Part shown: in pieces, positions 1-9,527 of the stretch
Layout: the number at the start of each line of letters is the position of its first letter
Position numbering within the stretch: the first letter of the stretch is position 1
Source of the DNA: Aquabacterium sp. NJ1
Lineage (GTDB): Bacteria; Pseudomonadota; Gammaproteobacteria; Burkholderiales; Burkholderiaceae_C
Length of the DNA stretch: 64,000 nt
Reading direction: 5' to 3'
Assembly (NCBI RefSeq): GCF_000768065.1
Contig: NZ_JRKM01000001.1
Span: 3,330,001-3,394,000 of the forward strand
Program-made: the position numbers and the translations under genes
Notes under the pieces: generated by a model
What the model was told of the DNA's origin: nothing
Database searches by the model: none
The model's input: the letters and a program-made list of their open reading frames with translations, nothing else

Positions 1-60
1 GGTGGATGCCGACGTCCTGAAAGCGCATTGGCCTGCCCACGAGCTCGCTGCGCCCGGTAA

Positions 61-1494
<1,434 letters not shown>

Positions 1495-1506
1495 GGCGCC
1501 TGTTGA

Positions 1507-1524
1507 GCCTGGCTTTGCCCAGGC
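1507..1524 (+). terminator. Small hairpin just after purB
   Basis: GCCTGG and CCAGGC form a six-pair stem around a CTTTGC loop 13 bases after the purB stop. There is no clear U-tract, so it may stabilise the message end or act with the larger hairpin that follows rather than terminate alone. Confidence 0.4.
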
Positions 1525-1533
1525 AGCCTGGAT

Positions 1534-1584
1534 GGCCTGCGATCACGTGCCCGCTTGAAGCGGTGCACACGTGATTGGCAGGCC
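1534..1584. terminator. Long inverted repeat between purB and PEP-CTERM gene
   Basis: The arms GGCCTGCGATCACGTG and CACGTGATTGGCAGGCC pair over about 15 bases, leaving an 18-base loop that itself contains CGCTTGAAGCG. It could be the purB terminator, but no T-run follows on either strand. The CACGTG cores could also be a protein-binding site. Function is inferred only from position. Confidence 0.45.
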
Positions 1585-1710
1585 ATTTCCGCCATGGGGC
1601 TGGCCCCCTAAGGTGAGCACGCCCTCGCCCCTAGCGCTAGGGATGCGCCATTCGCCGTGCGTTCCTACATTGGCGACTCCTGTTTTACGCATTCGACTAG
1701 GAGTCCCAAC

Positions 1711-2397
1711 ATGCAACACCTTTCGCGCTTCGCCCTGCCTGTCATCACCTTGGGCGTGGGCCTGCTCGCACAGACCGCCGCGCAGGCGGTTGCCCTGACC
1801 GAGCCCGTCTCGCCCGCGCCCTTTGCCGACACGGCCTTGGGCGGCACCACTTCGGCCGCCCGCCCCGAGCTGGCTGGCACCGTGCTGGAAGACGTCATCA
1901 CCCCCTTCAGCTTCAGCGGCGTGAGCGGCACCGTGCAGAACCGCGTGGTGCGCGAAACCGGCACCGGCACGCTGGACTTTTACTGGAAGGTCAATGTCGA
2001 CCCGTCTACCTCCGGCGTAGGCGTGAGCGCCTTCCGCCTGGCCGATTTCGGCTACAGCCACCTCAAGGATGCCGACTACCGCACCGATGGCCTGGGCACG
2101 ACGGGGCCTGACACCGCCCGCCTGTTCAACCCGGCCAGCTACCCCACGGGGGATCTCAACTTCCTGTTCGCCAACGGCGTCAACCCGGGCAGCGAGTCGC
2201 GTTTGTTCTTCCTGCATACCAACGCGCTCAGCTATGACCGCATCGCCACGTACGACATGCTGACCACGGGTGCGCAGAACCTGTCCGGCACTTTCACCAC
2301 CTTTGCACCGGCCGTGCCCGAGCCCGCCAGTTTTGCCTTGACTGGTGCGGGCTTGCTGATGATGGGCGCGCTGCTGCGCCGCCGCCGCCCGAACTGA
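1711..2397 (+). CDS. PEP-CTERM sorting domain protein
   Basis: A 228-residue exported protein. The start is the ATG at 1711 because AGGAG lies seven bases upstream and it gives a clean signal peptide (hydrophobic FALPVITLGVGLLAQ, then AAQAVA). The middle has no family that I recognise. The C-terminus carries the tripartite PEP-CTERM signal: VPEPASF, a hydrophobic helix and the basic end RRRRPN. PEP-CTERM proteins are processed by exosortase (EpsH/XrtA) and are usually tied to exopolysaccharide or biofilm export. No exosortase gene is in the window. The gene is monocistronic. Confidence 0.88.
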   Translation: MQHLSRFALPVITLGVGLLAQTAAQAVALTEPVSPAPFADTALGGTTSAARPELAGTVLEDVITPFSFSGVSGTVQNRVVRETGTGTLDFYWKVNVDPSTSGVGVSAFRLADFGYSHLKDADYRTDGLGTTGPDTARLFNPASYPTGDLNFLFANGVNPGSESRLFFLHTNALSYDRIATYDMLTTGAQNLSGTFTTFAPAVPEPASFALTGAGLLMMGALLRRRRPN

Positions 2398-2430
2398 CCC
2401 TGGGGATGCACAAGCCGGTAAAATTCAGGG

Positions 2431-3270
2431 ATGAACTTCACCGACCAGCTTGCGCAAGCCCAGCGCCAGAACGATTCCCTGCTTTGCGTGGGGCTGGACC
2501 CCGAACCCTCGCGCTTCCCCGGCGCCTGGAAGGGCCAGAGCGACCGCATCTATGACTTCTGTGCGGCCATCGTGGACGCCACGAAAGACCTGGTCTGCGC
2601 CTTCAAGCCGCAGATTGCGTATTTCGCCGCCCACCGCGCCGAAGACCAGCTGGAGCGCCTGATGGCGCACATGCGCCGTGTGGCGCCTTACGTCCCCGTG
2701 ATCCTGGACGCCAAGCGCGGGGACATCGGCAGCACGGCCGAGCAGTACGCCCATGAGGCGTTTGACCGCTACCAGGCTGATGCCGTCACGCTGTCGCCCT
2801 TCATGGGCTTCGACACCATGCAGCCCTTCCTGAAGTACCCGGGCAAGGGCGTGATCCTGCTGTGCCGCACTTCCAACCCGGGTGGCTCGGACCTGCAGAA
2901 CCTGCGCCTGGCCGACATCCCCGGCCAGCCCCGCGTGTACGAGCACATCGCCGCGCAGGCACAAGGCCCCTGGAACACCAATGGCCACATGGGCCTGGTG
3001 GTGGGCGCGACCTTCCCTGAAGAAATCGCCCGTGTGCGTGAGCTGGCCCCCACGCTGCCTTTGCTGATCCCCGGTGTGGGCGCGCAAGGTGGTGATGCGG
3101 CGGCTACCGTCAAAGCGGGCTTGAAGACCGACGCCTCGGGGGCCATCACCGGCACCATCATCGTCAACAGCTCGCGTGCGGTGCTGTACGCCAGCAGCGG
3201 CGAGGACTACGCCAGCGCGGCGAGCCAGGCGGCGCAAGCCACGCGTCTGGCACTGAACGCGGCGCGCTGA
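2431..3270 (+). CDS. pyrF: Orotidine 5'-phosphate decarboxylase
   Basis: A 279-residue OMP decarboxylase, the last step of UMP synthesis. The catalytic Asp-x-Lys lies in LDAKRGDIG (D93, K95). VGLDPEPSRFP near the N-terminus and TGTIIVNSSRAV near the C-terminus fit the longer subfamily 2 enzymes (about 270-280 residues) rather than the E. coli type (about 245). It starts 33 bases after the PEP-CTERM gene and is followed by an ABC permease without an obvious terminator. Confidence 0.96.
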   Translation: MNFTDQLAQAQRQNDSLLCVGLDPEPSRFPGAWKGQSDRIYDFCAAIVDATKDLVCAFKPQIAYFAAHRAEDQLERLMAHMRRVAPYVPVILDAKRGDIGSTAEQYAHEAFDRYQADAVTLSPFMGFDTMQPFLKYPGKGVILLCRTSNPGGSDLQNLRLADIPGQPRVYEHIAAQAQGPWNTNGHMGLVVGATFPEEIARVRELAPTLPLLIPGVGAQGGDAAATVKAGLKTDASGAITGTIIVNSSRAVLYASSGEDYASAASQAAQATRLALNAAR

Positions 3271-3333
3271 TGCATTCAGCCTGATCGGGGTAGGGTGGGG
3301 CAAGGTGCCCTGGCCCATGTCAGACTAGGGCCC

Positions 3334-4497
3334 ATGTTCCTGCTCAGGCTCTTGCTCAAGAACGCGTTCAGGCATCGCCTGCGCGCCTTGCTGACCATGA
3401 TCGGTCTGGTCGTGGCCATTGCCGCCTTCGGCCTGCTGCGCACCATCGTCGACGCCTGGTACGCCGGGGTGGACGCCACGTCCAGCACGCGTCTGATCAC
3501 GCGCAGCTCGATCTCGCTGACCTTTCCCTTGCCCCTGAACTACGCCGAGCGCATCAAGTCGGTGGACGGGGTGAGCGGCATCTCATGGGCCAACTGGTTC
3601 GGCGGCATCTACATCACCGAGCGCAACTTCTTTGCGCAGTTCGCCGTCGACCCGCCCAGCTACCTGGCGCTGTACCCCGAGTTCATCCTGAGCGACCAGG
3701 AGAAGCAGGACTTCTTCCATGACCGCCAGGGCTGCGTGGTCGGGCGCAAGCTGGCCGACAAGTTCGGCTGGAAGGTGGGCGACACGATCGCGATGCGCGG
3801 CACCATCTACCCGGGCACCTGGACCTTCACCATCCGCGGCATCTACAAGGGCAAGGACGCCAAGACCGATGCGCAGCAGATGTTCATCCACTGGAAGCTG
3901 CTGGCCGAGACGATCCGTGCGCGCATGGGGGGCGGGCCGCAGGCCGACCATGTGGGCGTGTACGTGGTGGGCATCAAGAACCCGGATGACGCCCCCTTGA
4001 TCTCGCAGCGCATCGACGCGCTGTTCAAGAACTCGCTGGCGGAAACGCTCACCGAAACCGAGAAGGCTTTTCAGCTCGGCTTCGTGTCCATGAGCGAGGC
4101 CATCTTGCTGGCCGTGCAGGCCGTGAGCTTCATCATCATCCTGATCATCATGGCGGTGATGGCCAACACGATGACGATGACGGCGCGCGAACGCCTGGCC
4201 GAGTACGCCACGCTCAAGGCGCTGGGTTTCGGGCCGAACTTCGTGGTCAAACTGCTGTTTGGCGAAAGCCTGTTGATCGCCCTGATCGGCGGGTTCATCG
4301 GCATGGCCGTGACCTTCCCGCTGGCGCGTGCTTTTGTGAACGCGGCGGGCACGCTGTTTCCCATCTTCAACGTGTCCATGCTGACCATCAGCCTGCAGTT
4401 GGGGGCCAGTGTCGTGGTGGGCACCGTGGCGGCGGCCTGGCCGGCCTGGAAGATGTCCCGCATCGACATCGTGCAGGGACTGCGGCATGTGGCTTGA
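3334..4497 (+). CDS. ABC transporter permease, FtsX/MacB type
   Basis: A 387-residue permease from the ATG at 3334, which places the N-terminus directly at the first membrane helix (MFLLRLLLKNAFRHRLRALL). Layout is typical of MacB/LolC-like subunits: N-terminal helix, a periplasmic domain of about 230 residues, then three helices with the FtsX-core motif ARERLAEYATLKALGF. Such proteins work as dimers with a cytosolic ATPase and often a periplasmic adaptor. Neither partner is encoded here. A related permease lies at 11.2-12.3 kb, with a lipid gene cluster between, so the two may form one exporter for the product of that cluster; this is inference. Confidence 0.85.
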   Translation: MFLLRLLLKNAFRHRLRALLTMIGLVVAIAAFGLLRTIVDAWYAGVDATSSTRLITRSSISLTFPLPLNYAERIKSVDGVSGISWANWFGGIYITERNFFAQFAVDPPSYLALYPEFILSDQEKQDFFHDRQGCVVGRKLADKFGWKVGDTIAMRGTIYPGTWTFTIRGIYKGKDAKTDAQQMFIHWKLLAETIRARMGGGPQADHVGVYVVGIKNPDDAPLISQRIDALFKNSLAETLTETEKAFQLGFVSMSEAILLAVQAVSFIIILIIMAVMANTMTMTARERLAEYATLKALGFGPNFVVKLLFGESLLIALIGGFIGMAVTFPLARAFVNAAGTLFPIFNVSMLTISLQLGASVVVGTVAAAWPAWKMSRIDIVQGLRHVA

Positions 4498-4589
4498 GGG
4501 CTGACACCCCCTATGTGGTGATGGTGGCAGGGGGCCGTTGGCGATATCCTCCGGCCTCATCAAAAAAATGATCAGGGAAGAAGCCTCGG

Positions 4590-5258
4590 ATGCCGCGATG
4601 TGGTGTTCGGGTGTTGCGCATGGCGCTGTCGATTTACCAACTCAAGCCCCGTTTCCAGGCATTGCTGCGGCCGATGGTTGCCAGGCTGGCGCGTCTCGGC
4701 GTTACCGCCAATCAGGTGACCTTGAGTGCCTGTCTGGTGTCTGTGGCCGTCGGCCTCGGGCTCTATCTGGCGAATACCCCGTGGGCCTGGTATGCGCTGA
4801 TACCGGTTTGGATGCTGCTTCGCATGGCCTTCAATGCGGTGGATGGCATGCTGGCTCGCGAGCATGGCCAGCAATCCGTGTTGGGGGCCTACCTCAACGA
4901 GCTGACGGACGTCCTGTCCGACGCGGCCCTCTATATGCCGTTCGCGCGTGTCGCGCCCTTTGATCCCTTCTGGCTCGGGGTGGTGGTGCTGGCTTCGGCC
5001 TTGTCCGAGATGGCGGGCGCCTTGGGTGCCACCGTGGGCGGCGTGCGCCAATACGACGGGCCCATGGGCAAGAGCGACCGGGCCTTCGTGTTCGGCCTGC
5101 TCGGCGCGCTGGTGGCCTTGTTCGGTCAAGGCGCGGGCCTGCCCAGCCATTGGTGGCCAGTGGCCTGGGTGCTGCCGCTGGTGGCGGTGCTGACCAGTTG
5201 CGCCATCTACAACCGCATTCAATCAGGGATCCAACATAGCCATGAGCGCCGTTCTTGA
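4590..5258 (+). CDS. CDP-alcohol phosphatidyltransferase family protein (YnbA-like)
   Basis: A 222-residue multi-helix membrane protein with the CDP-alcohol phosphotransferase core from N82 to D107: N-A-V-D-G-x2-A-R-x8-G-x3-N-x3-D. Known members swap CMP on a CDP-activated lipid for an alcohol at the inner membrane. The canonical motif has four Asp; here the first (N82) and third (N103) are Asn, while D85 and D107 remain. The start at 4590 has AGGGAAG nine bases upstream; ATG 4620 (MALSIYQLKPRF) is an alternative. It overlaps the next gene by 17 bases. The alcohol substrate cannot be read from sequence. Confidence 0.85.
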   Translation: MPRCGVRVLRMALSIYQLKPRFQALLRPMVARLARLGVTANQVTLSACLVSVAVGLGLYLANTPWAWYALIPVWMLLRMAFNAVDGMLAREHGQQSVLGAYLNELTDVLSDAALYMPFARVAPFDPFWLGVVVLASALSEMAGALGATVGGVRQYDGPMGKSDRAFVFGLLGALVALFGQGAGLPSHWWPVAWVLPLVAVLTSCAIYNRIQSGIQHSHERRS

Positions 5259-7041
5259 ATCGACGGGTGCGTCTGCCCCGGCTCCGCGTCGCCACACCGA
5301 GCACCATTTCGTCACCCACGACGGGCAGCAACTGTTTTACCGGTATTGGCCGGCTACCTCGGGGGTGGCTCGGGGTGCGATCGTTCTGTTCCACCGCGGG
5401 CACGAGCATGGCGGGCGCATGGCGCATCTGGTCGACGAGCTGGATTTGCCCGACATGGCCTTCTTCGCATGGGATGCACGCGGGCATGGCCAGTCCCCGG
5501 GGCCGCGCGGCTACAGCCCCAGCTTTGCCACCTCGGTGCGCGACATCCAGACCTTCATGGCGCACCTGCAGGCCGAGCATGGCGTGGCCCAGTCCGATGT
5601 GCATGTCGTGGCGCAGAGCGTCGGTGCCGTGCTGGTCTCGGCCTGGGTGCATGACTACGCGCCTCGCCTTCGTGGCCTGACGCTGGCTTCGCCGGCCTTC
5701 AAGGTCAAGCTCTATGTGCCCTTCGCGCGCGCCGGCATCCGTTTGTGGCAAAGCCTGGTGGGGCCCTTCTATGTCAACAGCTACGTCAAGGCGAAGTTCC
5801 TGACGCACGATGCCGAACGCATCGCCAGTTACGAGGCTGATCCCTTGATCGCCCGGCCGATTGCCTCGCACATCCTGCTGGGCCTGTACGAAGCCGCCGA
5901 GCGTGTCGTGGCCGATGCGGCCGCCATCACGGTGCCCACGCAGTTGCTGATCTCCGGTGCGGACTGGGTCGTGCACCAGGGGCCGCAGCGTGCGTTCTTC
6001 CAGCGCCTGGGCAGTGCGGTCAAAGAGGTTCATGAGCTGCCGGGCTTCTTCCATGACACGCTGGGTGAGAAGGACCGTCATGTGGCGGTGGCGCGCATCC
6101 GCGATTTCGTGAACAAGCGCTTTGCAGTGCGCGCGCCGGCGCCGGTGGATCTGCGCATGCCGCACAGGCAGGGCGCGACTTTCGATGAGGCCCAGGCACT
6201 GGCTCGTCCGCTGTCGCCCTGGTCCTTGCGTGGGTTGTACTGGGCCAGCGTGCGCACGGGCTTGCGCGTCGGCGGCTGGCTGTCCAAGGGGATTGCGCTG
6301 GGGCATGCCACCGGCTTTGACTCGGGCAGCACGCTGGACTATGTTTACCGCAACCAGGCGGCAGGCATGGGCCCGATCGGGCGACTGGTGGATCGGGTCT
6401 ATCTGGATTCGATCGGGTGGCGTGGCATCCGCGTGCGCAAGCAGCACGTGCAGGAACTGCTGAACCACGCCATGGCGCGTGTCAGGGATCAAGGCATGCC
6501 GGTTCGGCTGATGGACATCGCTGCAGGGCACGGCCGTTATGTGCTGGATGCCGTGGCCGACTCGGCGGTGAAGCCAGAAGCCATCCTGCTGCGCGACTAC
6601 AGCGACATCAACGTGCAGGACGGGACGGCCCTGATCCAGGCGCGTGGTTTGCAGCAAGTGGCCCGTTTCGTGAAGGCGGATGCCTTTGACCGGGCCTCGC
6701 TGCGCAGCGTACAGCCGGCACCGACGGTCGCCGTCGTGTCAGGCCTGTACGAGCTGTTTGCCGACAACCAGATGGTGTCGGAGTCCCTGGCGGGCATCGC
6801 GGACGCCATGCCCGAAGGGGGCTGCCTCGTGTACACCGGCCAGCCCTGGCACCCTCAACTGGAGATGATCGCGCGGGCGCTGACCAGCCACCGTCAAGGC
6901 CAGGCCTGGGTGATGCGCCGGCGCACCCAGCAGGAGATGGACCAGCTGGTCGAGGCTGCGGGCTTTCGCAAGGTGAGCCAGCGTGTGGACGAGTGGGGCA
7001 TCTTCACCGTGTCGCTGGCGGTGCGGGTGAGGTCGGCTTGA
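5242..7041 (+). CDS. Alpha/beta hydrolase-methyltransferase fusion (YnbC-like)
   Basis: A 599-residue two-domain protein. Residues about 20-295 form a serine hydrolase resembling monoacylglycerol lipases: HRGHEHGGR loop, nucleophile S126 in AQSVG (the first Gly of GxSxG is Ala), acid D241 and base H271. Residues about 330-595 look like a class I SAM methyltransferase: LMDIAAGHGRY (motif I, from 423) and ILLRDYSDIN (motif II). No signal peptide, so probably cytosolic. The pairing and length resemble E. coli YnbC (about 585). It overlaps the phosphatidyltransferase upstream and abuts the phosphatase downstream, suggesting a lipid-processing role; substrates are unknown. Confidence 0.82.
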   Translation: MSAVLESTGASAPAPRRHTEHHFVTHDGQQLFYRYWPATSGVARGAIVLFHRGHEHGGRMAHLVDELDLPDMAFFAWDARGHGQSPGPRGYSPSFATSVRDIQTFMAHLQAEHGVAQSDVHVVAQSVGAVLVSAWVHDYAPRLRGLTLASPAFKVKLYVPFARAGIRLWQSLVGPFYVNSYVKAKFLTHDAERIASYEADPLIARPIASHILLGLYEAAERVVADAAAITVPTQLLISGADWVVHQGPQRAFFQRLGSAVKEVHELPGFFHDTLGEKDRHVAVARIRDFVNKRFAVRAPAPVDLRMPHRQGATFDEAQALARPLSPWSLRGLYWASVRTGLRVGGWLSKGIALGHATGFDSGSTLDYVYRNQAAGMGPIGRLVDRVYLDSIGWRGIRVRKQHVQELLNHAMARVRDQGMPVRLMDIAAGHGRYVLDAVADSAVKPEAILLRDYSDINVQDGTALIQARGLQQVARFVKADAFDRASLRSVQPAPTVAVVSGLYELFADNQMVSESLAGIADAMPEGGCLVYTGQPWHPQLEMIARALTSHRQGQAWVMRRRTQQEMDQLVEAAGFRKVSQRVDEWGIFTVSLAVRVRSA

Positions 7042-8384
7042 GTCTGGTACGCGTGGCGCCCATGTGGCGTCCCGGCTTGCTGGCCCTGCTGGTGCTGGCC
7101 CCGCTCTTTTTTGTGAGTTATGGCGCGGCCAATCATTGGGCCGCCGCTCAGCCTGCTGTGCCCAGCGTGGTGTTTGGCTGGGAGGCGCACATCCCCTTGC
7201 TGCCCTGGACGATCCTGCCGTACTGGTCGATCGACCTGTTCTATGGCCTGTCGCTCCTGTTGGCTACGAACGCCCTGGAACTGCGCCGCCAGGTGCTGCG
7301 GCTGTTGACGGCGCAACTGGTGTGCGTGAGCTGCTTCTACCTCTGGCCCTTGCGCTTTTCGACCCCGCGCCCCGCGCTGAGCGGCTGGGAGGGCGCCTTG
7401 TTCAATGCCCTGGCGGGCTTTGACCTGCCCTATAACCAGGCGCCATCGCTGCACATCGTGCTGCTGCTGATCCTGTGGGATTACTACCGGGCGCGGTGGG
7501 CTGGTTTTCGGGCGGTACTGGTGCACGTGTGGAGCGCCTTGATCGCGGTGTCGGTGCTGACCACCTACCAGCACCATTTCGTGGATGTGCCCACCGGCGT
7601 TCTGGCCGGGGCGCTGTGCATGTGGCTGTGGCCCTTGCAGGGCGGGCTGCCCTGGCATGCGTGGCGCCAGATGGCAGCTCGCCATGGCCTGGCCGGTACG
7701 TATGCCCTGGTGGCGGCCGCGTGTGCCCTTCTGGCTGTGTGGCTGGGACAGCAGTGGAGCCCGGCGGCCTGGTGGCTGTGGTGGCCCGCGGTTGCGATGG
7801 CGCTGGTGGCGCTGGCGTATGCGGGCCTGGGCAATGGGGTGTTCCAGAAGGGCAGGCAGGGAGCGCCGTCCGTGGCGGCAGCTTTGCTGCTCTGGCCTCA
7901 TCGTGTGGCGGCCTGGTTCAACGCCCGTTGCTGGACGGCGCGCTTGCCTGCCAGTGTGGCCGTGTGCGAGGGCCTCTGGCTGGGTCGTCTGCCCTTGCCC
8001 TGGGAGGCCGATCACGCTCGCTTTGCCCATGTGCTGGACGTCACCGCAGAACTCCGCGCCAGGCATCCTGGTGTGGTGTCGGTGCCGATGCTGGACCTCA
8101 TCCCACCGTCGCCTGACAAGCTGCGCGAGGCGGCAGCTCAGCTGGATGCCTTGTACAGCGGCCGCCGTGGCCCGGTCCTGGTGTCGTGTGCATTGGGCTT
8201 TTCGCGTAGCGCGGCCGTCGTGCTCACCTGGCTGTGCGCCAGCGGGCGGGCTCGGTCGGTCCAGGATGCCCTGACCTTGCTGCAGCTATGCCGCCCTCAG
8301 ATCGTCGTGCCCGGCGCGCTGTTGCGCGCGGTTGAAGAAGCCGCTTGTGGCATCCAGGTTGTACCGGCGGAGGCCTTGGCATGA
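7038..8384 (+). CDS. PAP2 phosphatase fused to dual-specificity phosphatase (YnbD-like)
   Basis: About 448 residues. The N-terminal half has about six membrane helices and PAP2 motifs PSLH (136-139) and HHFVD (179-183), the pattern of lipid phosphate phosphatases. The C-terminal 130 residues form a cysteine phosphatase: CALGFSR gives CX5R with C384 and R390, and D353 in MLDL is the likely general acid. The start is uncertain: TTG 7038 overlaps the upstream stop and has GGTGAGG five bases before it; ATG 7062 also works. E. coli YnbD is described similarly. A CDP-alcohol pathway needs a terminal phosphatase, and either domain could supply it; this is inference. Confidence 0.83.
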   Translation: MSLVRVAPMWRPGLLALLVLAPLFFVSYGAANHWAAAQPAVPSVVFGWEAHIPLLPWTILPYWSIDLFYGLSLLLATNALELRRQVLRLLTAQLVCVSCFYLWPLRFSTPRPALSGWEGALFNALAGFDLPYNQAPSLHIVLLLILWDYYRARWAGFRAVLVHVWSALIAVSVLTTYQHHFVDVPTGVLAGALCMWLWPLQGGLPWHAWRQMAARHGLAGTYALVAAACALLAVWLGQQWSPAAWWLWWPAVAMALVALAYAGLGNGVFQKGRQGAPSVAAALLLWPHRVAAWFNARCWTARLPASVAVCEGLWLGRLPLPWEADHARFAHVLDVTAELRARHPGVVSVPMLDLIPPSPDKLREAAAQLDALYSGRRGPVLVSCALGFSRSAAVVLTWLCASGRARSVQDALTLLQLCRPQIVVPGALLRAVEEAACGIQVVPAEALA

Positions 8385-8851
8385 GCGCGTCTCATCACGA
8401 TGCGATGGCAAGCGATCAGGCAGCCGACAAGGCAGACAGCGCCGTGTGCGCGGCCGTGCTGCGCACGTCTCTGGTCTGGTGGGGCTGGATGAGCCTGTGT
8501 GGCCTGACCTTGGCGGGGCTGTGCCTCGTGCAAGGGGCCTGGGTGTGGCTGGGCCTGGCCTGGCCACTGTGGTTGGCCGGCACCTGGCTGACCATGCGCT
8601 TGTGGCTCGATGCGGCCCTGTTCAAAGGCCTGTCGCAAGCGGCGGGCCCAGTGAACACCGGCCCATTGCTGGACGGCGCCCTGAGCAGGGTGCTGGGCGT
8701 GCAGCCTCGGTTGGCCGCCGACGGTACGCCGCGCACGCTGGCCGTGCGTGTGGCGGGTGCGATGCGGCTGTTGCGCATGTTGGTGGCCGTGTGCGTGGTG
8801 CATGGGTGCTTGTTGCTGGCGGCGGTCCTGCAACGGGTCTTCAACGGGTGA
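8381..8851 (+). CDS. Small membrane protein of lipid locus
   Basis: A 156-residue protein whose ATG overlaps the preceding stop (ATGA), with GGCGGAGG about seven bases upstream. It has a polar N-terminus, a helix pair around residues 28-65 (tryptophan-rich) and a C-terminal helix (LLRMLVAVCVVHGCLLLAAVL). No family recognised. The overlap on one side and the eight-to-fourteen-base gap on the other make it part of the same transcript. A structural or chaperone role in a membrane complex is possible but unsupported. Confidence 0.72.
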   Translation: MSASHHDAMASDQAADKADSAVCAAVLRTSLVWWGWMSLCGLTLAGLCLVQGAWVWLGLAWPLWLAGTWLTMRLWLDAALFKGLSQAAGPVNTGPLLDGALSRVLGVQPRLAADGTPRTLAVRVAGAMRLLRMLVAVCVVHGCLLLAAVLQRVFNG

Positions 8852-8864
8852 TGAGGGGGTGAGC

Positions 8865-9527
8865 GTGGCTGCCTTGAAGGAATGGTCTTTGCGCTTCCTG
8901 GCCTGGTTGGTCAGTGAATTGCTCTTGTTCAGTTCCAGGGCCTGGACGGGTGTGCGCCCCTTGTGGGTCGGGTCTGTGCCGCGGCTCAAGCAGCGGGTGT
9001 ATTTCGCCAACCATGGCAGCCACGGTGATTTCGTGATGATCTGGGCCTGCCTGCCACCCCATGTCCGTCGTACCACGCGACCCGTGGCCGGGCAGGATTA
9101 CTGGCTGGCGTCCTGGGCGCGCCGCTTTGCGGCATCTCGTGTGTTTCGCGCCTTGCTCATTGACCGGCATCCGAAGCCGGATGCGCCATCGCCTGTCTCG
9201 CTCATGGGCGAAGCCCTGCATAACGGCGAGTCGCTCATCCTCTTTCCGGAGGGCACGCGCAACACGTCGGATGCCAGCTTGTTGCCTTTCAAGAGTGGCC
9301 TGTACCACCTCAGCCGACAAAGCCCTGAAGTCGAATTTGTGCCCGTCTGGATCGACAACATCCGGCGGGTCATGCCCAAGGGCGAACTCATTCCCGTGCC
9401 CATGGTCTGCACGGTGAGTTTCGGTGCCCCCCTGTTGCTGGATGCGCAAGAAAGCAAGGACGCCTTCTTGCAGCGCGCGCAGTCGGCCGTGCTGGCCTTG
9501 CGCCCTGAGGAAAGCTTGCCATGTTGA
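8865..9527 (+). CDS. 1-acyl-glycerol-3-phosphate acyltransferase-like protein
   Basis: A PlsC-superfamily acyltransferase of about 220 residues. The catalytic HX4D is NHGSHGD (H50, D55) and the phosphate-binding block is FPEGTRN (from F127). The family acylates lysophosphatidate or similar glycerolipids at the inner membrane. GTG 8865 is preferred because GAGG lies eight bases upstream; GTG 8859 is possible. It is shorter and more divergent than housekeeping PlsC, and its placement just before a CdsA-like gene suggests it makes a diacyl phosphate for CDP activation. It overlaps that gene by seven bases. Confidence 0.87.
   Translation: MAALKEWSLRFLAWLVSELLLFSSRAWTGVRPLWVGSVPRLKQRVYFANHGSHGDFVMIWACLPPHVRRTTRPVAGQDYWLASWARRFAASRVFRALLIDRHPKPDAPSPVSLMGEALHNGESLILFPEGTRNTSDASLLPFKSGLYHLSRQSPEVEFVPVWIDNIRRVMPKGELIPVPMVCTVSFGAPLLLDAQESKDAFLQRAQSAVLALRPEESLPC

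Noticed and set aside
1629..1642. Perfect 14-bp palindrome CCCTAGCGCTAGGG upstream of the PEP-CTERM gene
   Set aside because: Possibly an operator, but it is a single copy with no recognised regulator and no clear promoter nearby, so it is not listed as a regulatory site.
4894..6657. Minus-strand open frame of 587 codons opposite the lipid operon
   Set aside because: It lies antisense to strongly supported coding sequence, is His/Arg/Gln-rich as expected for a GC-rich shadow frame, and has no domain or ribosome binding site.
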